Positions 29,246 through 35,605 of a stretch of 35,605 nt of DNA are shown here, in pieces. Position 1 is the first letter of the stretch, and every line of letters starts with the position of its first letter. Origin of the DNA: Desulfovibrio sp. (GTDB lineage Bacteria; Desulfobacterota; Desulfovibrionia; Desulfovibrionales; Desulfovibrionaceae); assembly GCA_031272715.1 (NCBI GenBank), contig JAISTH010000021.1, positions 1 through 35,605 of the forward strand. The letters run 5' to 3'. The notes under the pieces are model-generated. The model searched no databases and was not told the DNA's origin. It saw only the letters and a list, made by a program, of their open reading frames with translations. Made by a program: the position numbers and the translations under genes.

Positions 29246-30060
29246 GCGGGCGTGACGGCGGGATGGCGGGGGAGGGGCGGGTCCTCGGCGATGCCGGCAT
29301 CAATGGGGGTCTGGATGGCGTCCAGGGGGCATAGGGGGCATATAGGTGGAGGATGCGCCTTGGTCCGGACTTCTTGCCTATGCCGGCGTCGAGACGGCCG
29401 CAGAAGCGAACGGAATGGCCGTCTCCGGGACGCCAGCGGGGCGGCCCCGCAAGGAGTCAATGCCTACCGGCGTCCCCGTGCATGTGCTCCGGGGTGAGGC
29501 CTCCTGCGCTGCGCATTCCGGGGGCTTGCCGGCCGGGATGCGGGGCACGGGGTTCGGCAAGGAGATGCAGGGAGGCCGTTGTTGTCTTTCCTTTCCGGCC
29601 CTTGCCGCAGGCGGAGAAAAAATTTTCGGGAGAGGTGTTGACGGCGGATGTTTTTTCGTGTACGGAGGAACGAGTCGAGTATGGTGGCCGCGCCAGGGCA
29701 GGTGAGGCAAGCCCCAGGACGGAGATCGGCTCTGCGGTATCGTCGGCGTGGCCGTCAACTGCGTTGCAACACCAGTGCGCCGTGGCAACCAAAGGCCCCA
29801 CCGCTGGCGAGGGGGCTGGAGGGGTGGTGCAGCCGGGGTTCGACAGTCTGGCATCGTTGCTCCACCCTGTCGCAGGACTAAAGAGTGGTGGAACCGACCA
29901 TCTAAAAACTATGCTCAATGGTGAATTGAAGCCTTTTGGGCGATTTGTTTCGGCTTAGTTAAGAGTTAACAGGCCATCCCTCTGAATAAGTGTATAAGCG
30001 ATATTTTCGGATTTTTATAGCAAAATATATCTCACTTTTAAATATATCGTCAGAAATAAT
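29246..30060. other. Spacer where GC-rich chromosome meets the AT-rich island
   Basis: GC-rich to about 29880, then AT-rich. No gene, tRNA or other RNA family can be defended. A frame ending at 29958 finishes with KTMLNGELKPFGRFVSA, which may be the end of a lost gene, but I do not recognise it. AT-rich words before 30061 could hold a promoter for the nuclease gene; no clear -35 is seen. Confidence 0.4.
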
Positions 30061-30342
30061 ATGAATATCAACAGGGTGTTTACAAAGGAAGAGCTTCAAG
30101 ACATGTACCAACTTGCCTTGAGGGCAGGAGATAAAGAATTACTTCGAATTGCAAAGCGCCGTTTGGATGCGTTGGAAAGCGCATGCGAACCTTACAAGAA
30201 AGATTATATCTCTATTTCATCGGATCCAGTATTTAAATACGTCTTTGGTAAAAAGAGCAACAGGCAAATCCTTCTGGATTTTTTAGAGGATATGACTGGA
30301 TTATGTGAAAATTCATTGTCTGATTTTGTATATTGGCCGTAA
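30061..30342 (+). pseudogene. N-terminal part of an Rpn-family PD-(D/E)XK nuclease, ended by an in-frame TAA
   Basis: The 93-residue product starts MNINRVFTKEELQDMYQLAL and contains YISISSDPVFKYVFGKKSNR and ILLDFLEDMTGL, the standard N-terminal block of the Rpn/PDDEXK_2 family ('putative transposase or invertase'). The frame stops at TAA (30340-30342) and simply continues in the same frame afterwards (next residues ETVRFYHGGKVYIFD). The gene is therefore interrupted by one nonsense codon, not by a shift. No clear ribosome binding site precedes the ATG. Full gene: 30061-31203, 381 codons including both stops. Confidence 0.75.
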
Positions 30343-30348
30343 GAGACA

Positions 30349-31203
30349 GTGCGGTTTTACCACGGCGGGAAAGTGTATATCTTTGATGTTGCCGGGGAAG
30401 CTATAGTGCGAACCCCTGATCTCACGAAAATGTCCGTTAATGACTTTCTTGATATTACGACTACTCCAATTAATAATGGAGATGAGGATGACAGCAAAAA
30501 AATGCACATATATGATGTTCTTGGAAAGACTAATGATGGTCATCTCTATAACATTGAGATGCAGAATATAGCCCATAACAATTTAGGCGATAGGATGTTT
30601 TTGTATTTGTGTAGTCTTAGAGCTGACTATACTTCTAAAGAATCAGACTACGGCGACACAAAAAAAGTGACATCAATAGTAGTAGTAAATGACATAATGT
30701 TCAAAAAAGATGTCGATGCATATTATAATTTTATAGAGTTTGGCGAAGGCCCACGTAATGTCTCACACTTGCTCGGAATGCATGTTTTTGAAATTCCCAA
30801 AATGCCATCTAAAAATGATGGGACAAGGCATTGGCCTTGGCTGAAACTCATTTCTGCAGAAACCAGTAAGGAGGCTAAAATGTTAGAGCCATTTGAGAGA
30901 GTGAGGTCGGCAATTGATGCTGCCCATAATTTCTGTAACGATGAGGAACAGCGTATGATAATGAGGAAATACGAACACAAAGTGTTGGATGCAGCGTTCT
31001 ACAGTCGGCAACGCGATGAGGAAAAGTATTCCGATGGCAAGGCCTTTGGCAAGATCGAGGGCAAGATCGAGGGCAAGGCCGAGGGCAAGGCCGAGTGCGC
31101 CCGAAATTTGCTCGCCCTCAAGATCCCCACGGACACGATCATGAAGGCGACAGGGTTTTCCATGGAAGAGATCGACGAGATCCGGTCGTCCATGCGATCC
31201 TGA
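30349..31203 (+). CDS. Rpn-family PD-(D/E)XK nuclease, catalytic core and C-terminal tail
   Basis: This is the in-frame continuation of the nuclease gene after the TAA; the listed start is a GTG with no ribosome binding site. The nuclease motif reads HIYDVLGKTNDGHLYNIEMQ: Asp152, then Glu166-Met-Gln168 in full-gene numbering, the D...ExQ form typical of Rpn proteins. It goes on with GDRMFLYLCSLRADYT and the strand KKVTSIVVVNDIMF. From Met274 (DNA 30880) a separate tail begins, with a conserved core RMIMRKYEHKVLDAAFYSRQ, a variable GKIEG-type linker and a closing IMKATGFSMEEIDEIRSSMRS. Rpn nucleases cut DNA and some act as toxins in phage defence. Whether this one is made depends on readthrough of the TAA or restart, so it may be dead. 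Confidence 0.8.
   Translation: MRFYHGGKVYIFDVAGEAIVRTPDLTKMSVNDFLDITTTPINNGDEDDSKKMHIYDVLGKTNDGHLYNIEMQNIAHNNLGDRMFLYLCSLRADYTSKESDYGDTKKVTSIVVVNDIMFKKDVDAYYNFIEFGEGPRNVSHLLGMHVFEIPKMPSKNDGTRHWPWLKLISAETSKEAKMLEPFERVRSAIDAAHNFCNDEEQRMIMRKYEHKVLDAAFYSRQRDEEKYSDGKAFGKIEGKIEGKAEGKAECARNLLALKIPTDTIMKATGFSMEEIDEIRSSMRS
30867..30882 (+). promoter_or_regulatory. Intragenic ribosome binding site and start codon
   Basis: TAAGGAGG at 30867-30874, 5 nt, then ATG at 30880, in frame inside the nuclease gene. This is the strongest translation start signal in the island, far better than that of the nuclease itself. Nearly the same sequence recurs at 34399-34414. Confidence 0.75.
30880..31203 (+). CDS. Predicted intragenic small protein (RpnS-like tail, copy 1)
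   Basis: This 107-residue product would start at the internal ATG with the near-perfect SD and use the same frame as the nuclease. In E. coli, rpn genes are reported to make a small protein from the C-terminal part of the gene that blocks the full-length toxin, and this looks like the same design. Its segments are a helical start (MLEPFERVRSAIDAAHNF), a conserved core (MIMRKYEHKVLDAAFYSR), a charged linker made from four 12-bp repeats encoding GK(I/A)EG units (31048-31095), and a closing TGFSMEEIDEIRSSM module. The downstream duplicates begin at this exact ATG, which supports it as a separate coding unit. Function is inferred, not shown. Confidence 0.6.
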   Translation: MLEPFERVRSAIDAAHNFCNDEEQRMIMRKYEHKVLDAAFYSRQRDEEKYSDGKAFGKIEGKIEGKAEGKAECARNLLALKIPTDTIMKATGFSMEEIDEIRSSMRS

Positions 31204-31268
31204 TTGGATCTCTTCACATTACCGAGGCGCGGTGTGTACCTCGCCGCAAAACCCATACGTTGGTTAGA

Positions 31269-31556
31269 ATGTTAGAGTCATACAAGAAACTGAGGTCGAC
31301 AATCGACGCTACTCACCGTTTCTGTAACGATGAGGAATAGCGTATGATAATGAGGAAATACGAACACAAAGTGTTGGATGCAGCGTTCTACAGTCGGCAA
31401 CGCGACGAGGAAAAGTTTTCCGAGGGCAAGGCTGAGGAAAAGGTCGAGTGCGCCAGCAAACTGATCGGCTTTGAGGCACCCATGGAGATGATACTCCAAG
31501 TTACAGGACTCTCTAAGGAACAGTTCGACGAGATTCGGGCATCCATGCGATCCTGA
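31269..31556 (+). pseudogene. Tail copy 2, interrupted by an amber codon
   Basis: Starting at ATG 31269 it reads MLESYKKLRSTIDATHRFCNDEE, then TAG (31338-31340), then RMIMRKYEHKVLDAAFYS and onward in the same frame to 31556. In copy 1 the stop position is CAG, so a single C-to-T change broke it. An ATG at 31344 could restart the core. The linker is shorter (FSEGKAEEKVECAS) and the end is LQVTGLSKEQFDEIRASMRS. The upstream region has no strong SD, unlike copy 1. Confidence 0.75.
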
Positions 31557-31622
31557 TTGGATCTCTTCACATTGTCGAGGCGCTGTGTGTATCTCGCAGT
31601 AAAAATAAGTGCGTAGGTTAGA

Positions 31623-31922
31623 ATGTTAGAGTCATATAAGAAAGTGAGGTCGGCAATCGACGCTATTCATCGTTTCTGTGACGATGAGGAATTGCGTATG
31701 ATAATGAGAAAATATGAACACAAACTGGTAGACGCAGCGTTCTACAGACAGCAACGTGATGAGGGAATGTATTCCGAGGGCAGGGCCAAAGGCCGTGCAG
31801 AAAGCAAGGCCGAGTGCGCCCGTAATCTGGTAGCTCTCAATGTCTCTCTGGACACGATCATGAAGGCAACTGGATTCTCCAAGGAACGGCTCGACGGGAT
31901 TAGGGCGTCCATGCAGCACTGA
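31623..31922 (+). CDS. Tail copy 3, intact free-standing small protein
   Basis: An uninterrupted 99-residue frame: MLESYKKVRSAIDAIHRF, then LRMIMRKYEHKLVDAAFYRQ, linker GRAKGRAESKAECARN, end IMKATGFSKERLDGIRASMQ. It has diverged from copies 1 and 2 yet keeps an open frame, which hints at selection. Only a weak TAGG lies 6 nt before the ATG. It carries no nuclease motif. By analogy with intragenic Rpn antitoxins it could neutralise the nuclease; other options are a decaying duplicate or a regulator. Confidence 0.65.
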   Translation: MLESYKKVRSAIDAIHRFCDDEELRMIMRKYEHKLVDAAFYRQQRDEGMYSEGRAKGRAESKAECARNLVALNVSLDTIMKATGFSKERLDGIRASMQH

Positions 31923-32336
31923 GTGAACCTTCTTCATAGGAGGAATATTGACGATGAAGGACCTTCCATATATGGTCTGAAGCATCAGCAGTGAAGCATC
32001 ATGATGGGAGATTAGCCCCACGGTTCCACGAACCAGCCAGAACATAACCGTGTTGCAACAACACACACCACGTCACCACACAGTCGCAACGTCACCACAC
32101 AGTTTTCAGTTAATCCCGCAGATTCGAAGGGCTGACTCGCCTGCAAGCGATTTCGACAAGGTGTGAACCTTGTTCGTTGACCGCTTCCTCTGCGTCCACG
32201 TCCTTCGAAGCGAGTCGTGCGTCTTTGGCTATTCTGGAGAGAATACCTTTGAGGTGTCGTTTCCCCGGATTCAATGGCGTCAGATGTTTTGAGATTTGTC
32301 AACTGCCTTGAAAAAATTAAAGGGCGGGTGTTTGTC
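31923..32336. other. Spacer between tail copy 3 and the ankyrin-like gene
   Basis: An AGGAGG at 31938-31943 precedes an 8-codon frame that goes nowhere. A 15-bp direct repeat ACGTCACCACACAGT occurs at 32070-32084 and 32089-32103. A hairpin ACAAGG/CCTTGT lies at 32156-32173, flanked by complementary TTCGAAGG/CCTTCGAA words at about 32124 and 32202. Confidence 0.5.
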
Positions 32337-32606
32337 ATGGCTAAGAACTATTTCGATATAGGCTCATTAGTATCGAATTGGATCGAAAACGCTCAGCGAC
32401 AGTTGGAAATAACTAAAGTAGACTTGAGAATTTGCACTCATCCTGCAAAGCGTATATCCTTAATCAATTATGAGAAATCACTGCTTGACGGGCAATTCAT
32501 CTTGAGAATGCATGGAGAAAGAATGTGGACACATGGTTATATCAAAGGTTTCGCAGACGCCGGTGGGCGTATGACAAACTGCATTGCTGATGTTGCCAGC
32601 AACTGA
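32337..32606 (+). CDS. Diverged tail module upstream of the ankyrin-like protein
   Basis: This 89-residue frame (ATG 32337, with GGGCGGG 8 nt upstream; an ATG at 32274 has no SD) contains INYEKSLLDGQFILRMHGER followed by MWTHGYIKGFADAGG. It lines up with the core of the nuclease tails (RKYEHKLVDAAFYRQQRDEG, then MYSEGRAKG). After a frame change near 32596 the sequence goes on as LISYKIGIDTIVNFTGLSTEKVNQI, the closing TGLS module of the tails. The original unit probably ran from here straight into the ankyrin-like repeats. Alone it has no family match that I can name beyond this. Confidence 0.55.
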   Translation: MAKNYFDIGSLVSNWIENAQRQLEITKVDLRICTHPAKRISLINYEKSLLDGQFILRMHGERMWTHGYIKGFADAGGRMTNCIADVASN

Positions 32607-32635
32607 TATCATACAAGATCGGTATTGACACGATT

Positions 32636-33379
32636 GTGAATTTCACTGGACTTTCCACAGAAAAAGTCAATCAGATTGCCAATGTGGCCGCAAGCATTGC
32701 TAATGAATATGGAAAGTCGCCCACTGATACAAGCTCTGAGTCCCCTCTGCAATGTATTCAAACATGTGATAAACTGATTATAGAGATTGAGGAATATCTA
32801 CAAAATAAAGATTCAATATCTCCCAACACCGACTTTGACACAGAGATTGAGGAAATTCTTGATGCTGCGAAGAAAGGGACACTTCCAGATGACTTTGATC
32901 GCTGGGACATCATTTGGCCTGACAGTGACGGACGCCGCAGGACGGTTGCACACCTTGCCGCATTGTATGGAACGTTGCCGAAAGACTTCGACCAATGGGA
33001 TCTCGGCATGGGCAAAGATGAGTGTGGTTGGACCGTGGCGCACTCGGCCGCCCGAAGCAGGACGCTGCCGGAAGATTTCTCGAATTGGGATCTCCGTGAC
33101 CTAGACGGGAAAACAGTCGCCCATTGGGCGGTCGCAAAAAAATGCCTTCCAGCATCTTTCAATGAATGGTCGATGGCCGACCGCTGCGGACAGACAATGG
33201 CGCACATCGCCGCAGAGTGTGGACGCCTGCCAGACGGATTTGATCAATGGGAATTGGCGGACGATGCAGGTTGGTCAGTTGCGCATGAAGCGGCGAGACA
33301 CATGAAACTGCCCAAGGATTTTGAGCGATGGGCATCTCCACGCCAGAGGGATGGACTGTTGCGCATGTTGCTGCGTTGA
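32636..33379 (+). CDS. Ankyrin-like repeat protein, first part (frameshifted at the end)
   Basis: The frame opens with a GTG inside the tail's closing module (NFTGLSTEKVNQIANVAASI), then a helical linker, then about five repeats of 27-33 residues with the pattern G-x-T-V-A-H-x-A-A-x-x-x-x-L-P-x-D-F-x-x-W-x-L. Examples are GKTVAHWAVAKKCLPASFNE and GWSVAHEAARHMKLPKDFER. These resemble ankyrin repeats, which bind other proteins. The GTG is probably not the true start: the frame reaches upstream to LISYKIGIDTIV, and the join with 32337-32606 looks like a frameshift. At about 33340 another one-base shift cuts off the last repeats. Confidence 0.65.
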   Translation: MNFTGLSTEKVNQIANVAASIANEYGKSPTDTSSESPLQCIQTCDKLIIEIEEYLQNKDSISPNTDFDTEIEEILDAAKKGTLPDDFDRWDIIWPDSDGRRRTVAHLAALYGTLPKDFDQWDLGMGKDECGWTVAHSAARSRTLPEDFSNWDLRDLDGKTVAHWAVAKKCLPASFNEWSMADRCGQTMAHIAAECGRLPDGFDQWELADDAGWSVAHEAARHMKLPKDFERWASPRQRDGLLRMLLR

Positions 33380-33440
33380 ACTCCGCTCTCCCTGATGATG
33401 TTTCGGACGATGTCCTCAAGATGACGACTAATGACGGTAA
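32860..33440 (+). repeat. Ankyrin-like repeats (about seven)
   Basis: Each unit of about 81-99 bp encodes a TVAH-x-AA helix start and an LP-x-DF-x-x-W turn. Five lie in the first frame, and two (EGWTVAHVAALNSALPDD and DGKTVARIIVFEE) lie in the next frame after the shift. The LPxDFxxW turn replaces the usual ankyrin beta-hairpin sequence. Confidence 0.65.
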
Positions 33441-33702
33441 AACTGTTGCTCGCATAATTGTTTTTGAAGAAAATATCCATTCTGAAAAATTGTCGAGAAG
33501 AGCTATAAATATTTTGTATGAGATTTCACCAGATTGGTATTACATTGAGATAAGAAAACTACTGGACGCACGCAAGGAATCTATTAGAAGAATTACAGAG
33601 AAAATAAATGGTGAAAACACAACGGTTTTAGAATTAGCAAAATATATGATTAAACACGATTACCCAGAATTACTTGTACATACACACAGTGTGCTCATTT
33701 AG
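33328..33702 (+). pseudogene. Ankyrin-like repeat protein, C-terminal part after a frameshift
   Basis: This frame continues the repeat protein: STPEGWTVAHVAALNSALPD, then a weaker repeat (TNDGKTVARIIVFEEN), then about 75 residues of helical sequence with no repeat (RRAINILYEISPDWYYIEIR), ending at 33702. The ATG at 33328 lies inside the upstream frame and has no ribosome binding site. It is best read as the 3' half of one gene spanning 32337-33702 that has two frame breaks. Confidence 0.6.
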
Positions 33703-33885
33703 TGAAATTGATAAATTGCGCCGTGCGTTAAGTTATATATCTGATCTTGATTCATCCTTACCATAGGTTATGTATGTCTTTGGTGGTGATATTCGATTAT
33801 AGATAATATGAATTGATAGCCTTTCAACTGAGATGTGTGTTTATTCGACTCGTGTGTCCTTGAGATCCAGACTTAATCTCATCCC

Positions 33886-33973
33886 GTCTCCGAGGCTCGG
33901 TGTATACCACGCTGCGCAAAACAAGTATGTAGGTTCGAATGTTAGAGTCATATAAGAGACTGAGGTCGGCAAT
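33886..33973 (+). pseudogene. Tail copy 4, truncated remnant
   Basis: The inter-tail spacer recurs (CCGAGGCTCGGTGTATACC), followed by ATG at 33939 and MLESYKRLRSAI, nearly the same as copies 2 and 3. Homology stops at 33973. The break lies inside the first helix, so nothing functional is left. Confidence 0.75.
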
Positions 33974-34398
33974 ATTTATCCGCAATCATATTTCTGGTAC
34001 CCACAAATTGCTTTCCGCTTATAATACTTTGTAAAGCCCTATCGTTGAGACCTTTGTAGATTAACAGTATGGATAATAGAATATAGGGCAATAGGATAAA
34101 CCAAAGCCTGCAACCAAGGCTGCCATCAACAGCTGTAAAGTAGAAAGATGCATAGGGTTATGAGTAAATAAGAAGAATCGTATTTGAGAAATATAAATTA
34201 AAATTCTTGATACCGATAATATTGCTCCCAATGTAATGTCCTAATTTGTCATTATATTGACCACTCGCAATGTATCTGTGGAAATAACCCCGATGGCAAA
34301 GTAGTTCTCCATGAATATGATCAATAATATAAGTGCATCCGTGCGGTTCTGTTAGATTTTTACTGCCGCCAGTTTGTATCTTTGACGCCAATAAACCT
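33974..34398. other. AT-rich spacer without a gene
   Basis: No open frame of note, no terminator and no RNA family seen. Just before 34412, the frame leading into the next ATG reads PINLKEAE, which resembles nuclease sequence before a tail (compare ISAETSKEAKM in the first gene). Confidence 0.4.
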
Positions 34399-34414
34399 TA
34401 AGGAGGCTGAAATG
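34399..34414 (+). promoter_or_regulatory. Ribosome binding site and ATG of tail copy 5
   Basis: TAAGGAGG at 34399-34406, 5 nt, ATG at 34412. Together with the internal site of the first nuclease gene it gives the shared string AAGGAGGCTRAAATG, although the proteins that follow are very different. Confidence 0.7.
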
Positions 34415-34784
34415 TCAAATTTAAATGAAAACCGACGAGAAAAAAATTAATGCCGCAAATAGCTATGATGAGGAAATGGGGATATATGCGGCGTTTGCAA
34501 AATATGAAATTAACGTGATGTATGATCTGCGCGAGTTGGTGGATCGTTCTAGAGAAAAGTACTTTGAGGGTTTTAAAAAAGGCTTTAAAAAGTCCTGTCC
34601 AGAATGCTCTGATGAGGTCATCGCAGAATGTTTTGAAGAGTGTTATGCTGAATGTGAAGCTAAACACTTGACTGAAGCCATACAATATCTAATGGCACAA
34701 GGTGTCCCCCTAGGCTTGCTCAAGAAAATCACCGGACTCTCCATGGGCGATATCTTGGATATTCGAGCGTCGATGGGGTCCTGA
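34412..34784 (+). pseudogene. Tail copy 5, diverged small protein with a frame break in an A7 run
   Basis: From the well-placed ATG the frame reads MSNLNENRREKN and stops at 34448-34450. One base over, from ATG 34425, a 119-residue frame runs to 34784 (core AKYEINVMYDLRELVDRSRE, linker YFEGFKKGFKKSC, end LLKKITGLSMGDILDIRASM). An A7 run at 34440-34446 lies in the overlap; losing one A joins the two frames. It is the same kind of tail as the other copies but from a different lineage, and it is Cys/Glu-rich in the middle. The nuclease domain that should precede it is missing. Either this is a broken gene, or slippage in the A7 run restores it; the 34425 start itself has no SD. Confidence 0.65.
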
Positions 34785-35605
34785 TTCAATTTTTCCTATC
34801 GCCTGTTGTCGATTTCACCTAAAGATCGGCGTACTGCGATATGAGAAAGATCGTCCAGCAAGCATTTCGGATTGGCGAATGACGCACGCATGGCGACCTG
34901 CTATGTGTCGTGTTGGACGACGCGGACCCACAGAGTCCGTCGCCGGGATATTTGGCCATCCTGGTGGATGGCCGGATTTTCGGGAGCGACGCGGTCCCGA
35001 AAATCCGCCTCTAAAGCCTGAACCGGCCCACCCTGCCGCATCCCGCCGCCCCGGACTCCCGGTCCGCGGCAGGGGATACCGAATGGCCGCCTCGCCTTGG
35101 TCGTTCCGGTTCCCTGCGCCATCGCGGATGTCCTTCCCGTCATGGGCCAAGCGTCCCCCCGGTCCGGCAGCGGCGGACGAAGGCCGCAAGGGTATTGGGA
35201 CGCGAACCGAGCCGTTTTGCCGCGCCGGTGCCTCCCTGGATGCCGTCCTGCGCAAGGGCGCTCCGGCCCCCAGGCGCGTGCCCGTCCGGCCATGATGACA
35301 CACGCTGAGCCGTTGCTGTCGCGCTGCCCCGTCGCCGCTGATGCCGGCGTCAAGTCCCGTTCTCGGTCATGATGTTGCATCCGCCTGTGGCGGGCGCAGC
35401 CAACCGCTTGTCCTTGCGCCATCGCCATGCTCGTCTCCCGGGACGACATGGCCATCCCTCTGCCGCTTGGACGGCTGCCCCTTTTCGCCTTCGCTCTGTT
35501 GTGGCGTCGTGTTGATTGCAATGGCATCCCGCACATACGGCGCCCCGCCGTTCCCGGTGAGGCGGACGCAGGCGTGGCGCATGCATCATCACGGGCCGTT
35601 GTCTT
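34785..35605. other. GC-rich flank without a recognisable gene
   Basis: Open frames occur on both strands as expected at high GC, but none has a start signal or family motif that I can defend. The main structure is the pair of hairpins at 34954-35007. Confidence 0.4.
34954..35007. repeat. Two adjacent perfect hairpins
   Basis: GGCCATCC/GGATGGCC (34954-34961, 34966-34973) is followed at once by a 13-bp perfect stem CGGATTTTCGGGA/TCCCGAAAATCCG (34973-34985, 34995-35007; 9-nt loop). They sit where AT-rich island DNA gives way to GC-rich chromosome. They may be a terminator pair, an element end or a structured RNA. Confidence 0.8.

Larger units (their letters stand above)
30880..31922 (+). repeat. 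Tandem array of nuclease tails, units of about 350-390 bp
   Basis: Start codons at 30880, 31269 and 31623 begin three homologous units. Copies 1 and 2 share a 67-nt identical stretch (30950-31016 and 31339-31405). The spacers after copies 1 and 2 are also homologous: both start TTGGATCTCTTCACATT and carry a CGAGG...TCTCG/CCTCG stem. The duplicated unit is thus tail plus downstream spacer; the nuclease domain is not included. Confidence 0.9.

Noticed and set aside
24930..29303. A minus-strand frame of 1457 codons opposite the autotransporter
   Set aside because: Antisense shadow of the repeat-rich passenger and barrel; its repeats mirror the plus-strand repeats and it has no start signal.
29830..29870. 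A GGGTTCGA word resembling a tRNA or tmRNA T-arm
   Set aside because: No acceptor or anticodon stem can be paired around it and there is no CCA-proximal fold.

Overview
Organism. The chromosome is GC-rich and carries the chaperone/protease set tig, clpP, clpX, lon in that order, a giant AIDA-type autotransporter, and many decayed accessory genes. This gene order and family mix fit a Gram-negative, host- or gut-associated bacterium, with Desulfovibrionaceae-like bacteria as the best guess. That assignment rests on gene order and family content only. Long geneless, decayed stretches suggest ongoing gene loss.

Layout. 1-1700: geneless GC-rich DNA with a 15-bp perfect hairpin. 1716-4279: tig and clpP, each followed by an intrinsic terminator. 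4280-9900: about 5.6 kb of decayed insertions that separate clpP from clpX. They include a 5'-truncated, frameshifted AAA-ATPase-like/PD-(D/E)XK gene, a stub of an OLD/RecF-like ATPase, 25-bp tandem repeats, a 180-bp-period tandem repeat and an IS630-type transposase remnant. 9904-13821: clpX and lon, 42 bp apart. 13822-15368: decayed DNA holding the 5' end of a second AAA-ATPase-like gene on the minus strand. 15369-17396 (minus): a MutT/Nudix hydrolase and a family 2 glycosyltransferase, the latter with a good sigma-70 promoter. 19221-29168: an autotransporter of about 3315 residues with an unusually long leader, roughly 90 AIDA-type repeats, passenger-associated beta-strand repeats and a C-terminal beta-barrel ending in Tyr. 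30061-34784: an AT-rich island, the most interesting part of the window. 34785-35605: GC-rich flank with twin hairpins and no recognisable gene.

The island. An Rpn-family (PD-(D/E)XK, 'recombination-promoting nuclease/putative transposase') gene is split by one in-frame TAA. Its last 107 codons are preceded by an excellent internal ribosome binding site and ATG (AAGGAGG, 5 nt, ATG). The same tail is duplicated downstream, starting at exactly that ATG: one copy with an amber codon, one intact, one cut off after about 12 codons. A diverged tail is joined to an ankyrin-like repeat protein, and a further tail at 34412 keeps the same internal SD sequence. Published work on E. coli Rpn genes describes intragenic small antitoxins translated from the C-terminal part of the nuclease gene. 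The arrangement here looks like an intragenic antitoxin that has been amplified into a tandem array of free-standing modules. This is an inference; simple decay of a duplicated mobile gene is the alternative.

How the core genes work together. Trigger factor meets nascent chains; ClpX unfolds substrates for ClpP; Lon removes damaged and regulatory proteins. The autotransporter is a secreted or surface adhesin-like protein that would be inserted by the BAM machinery.
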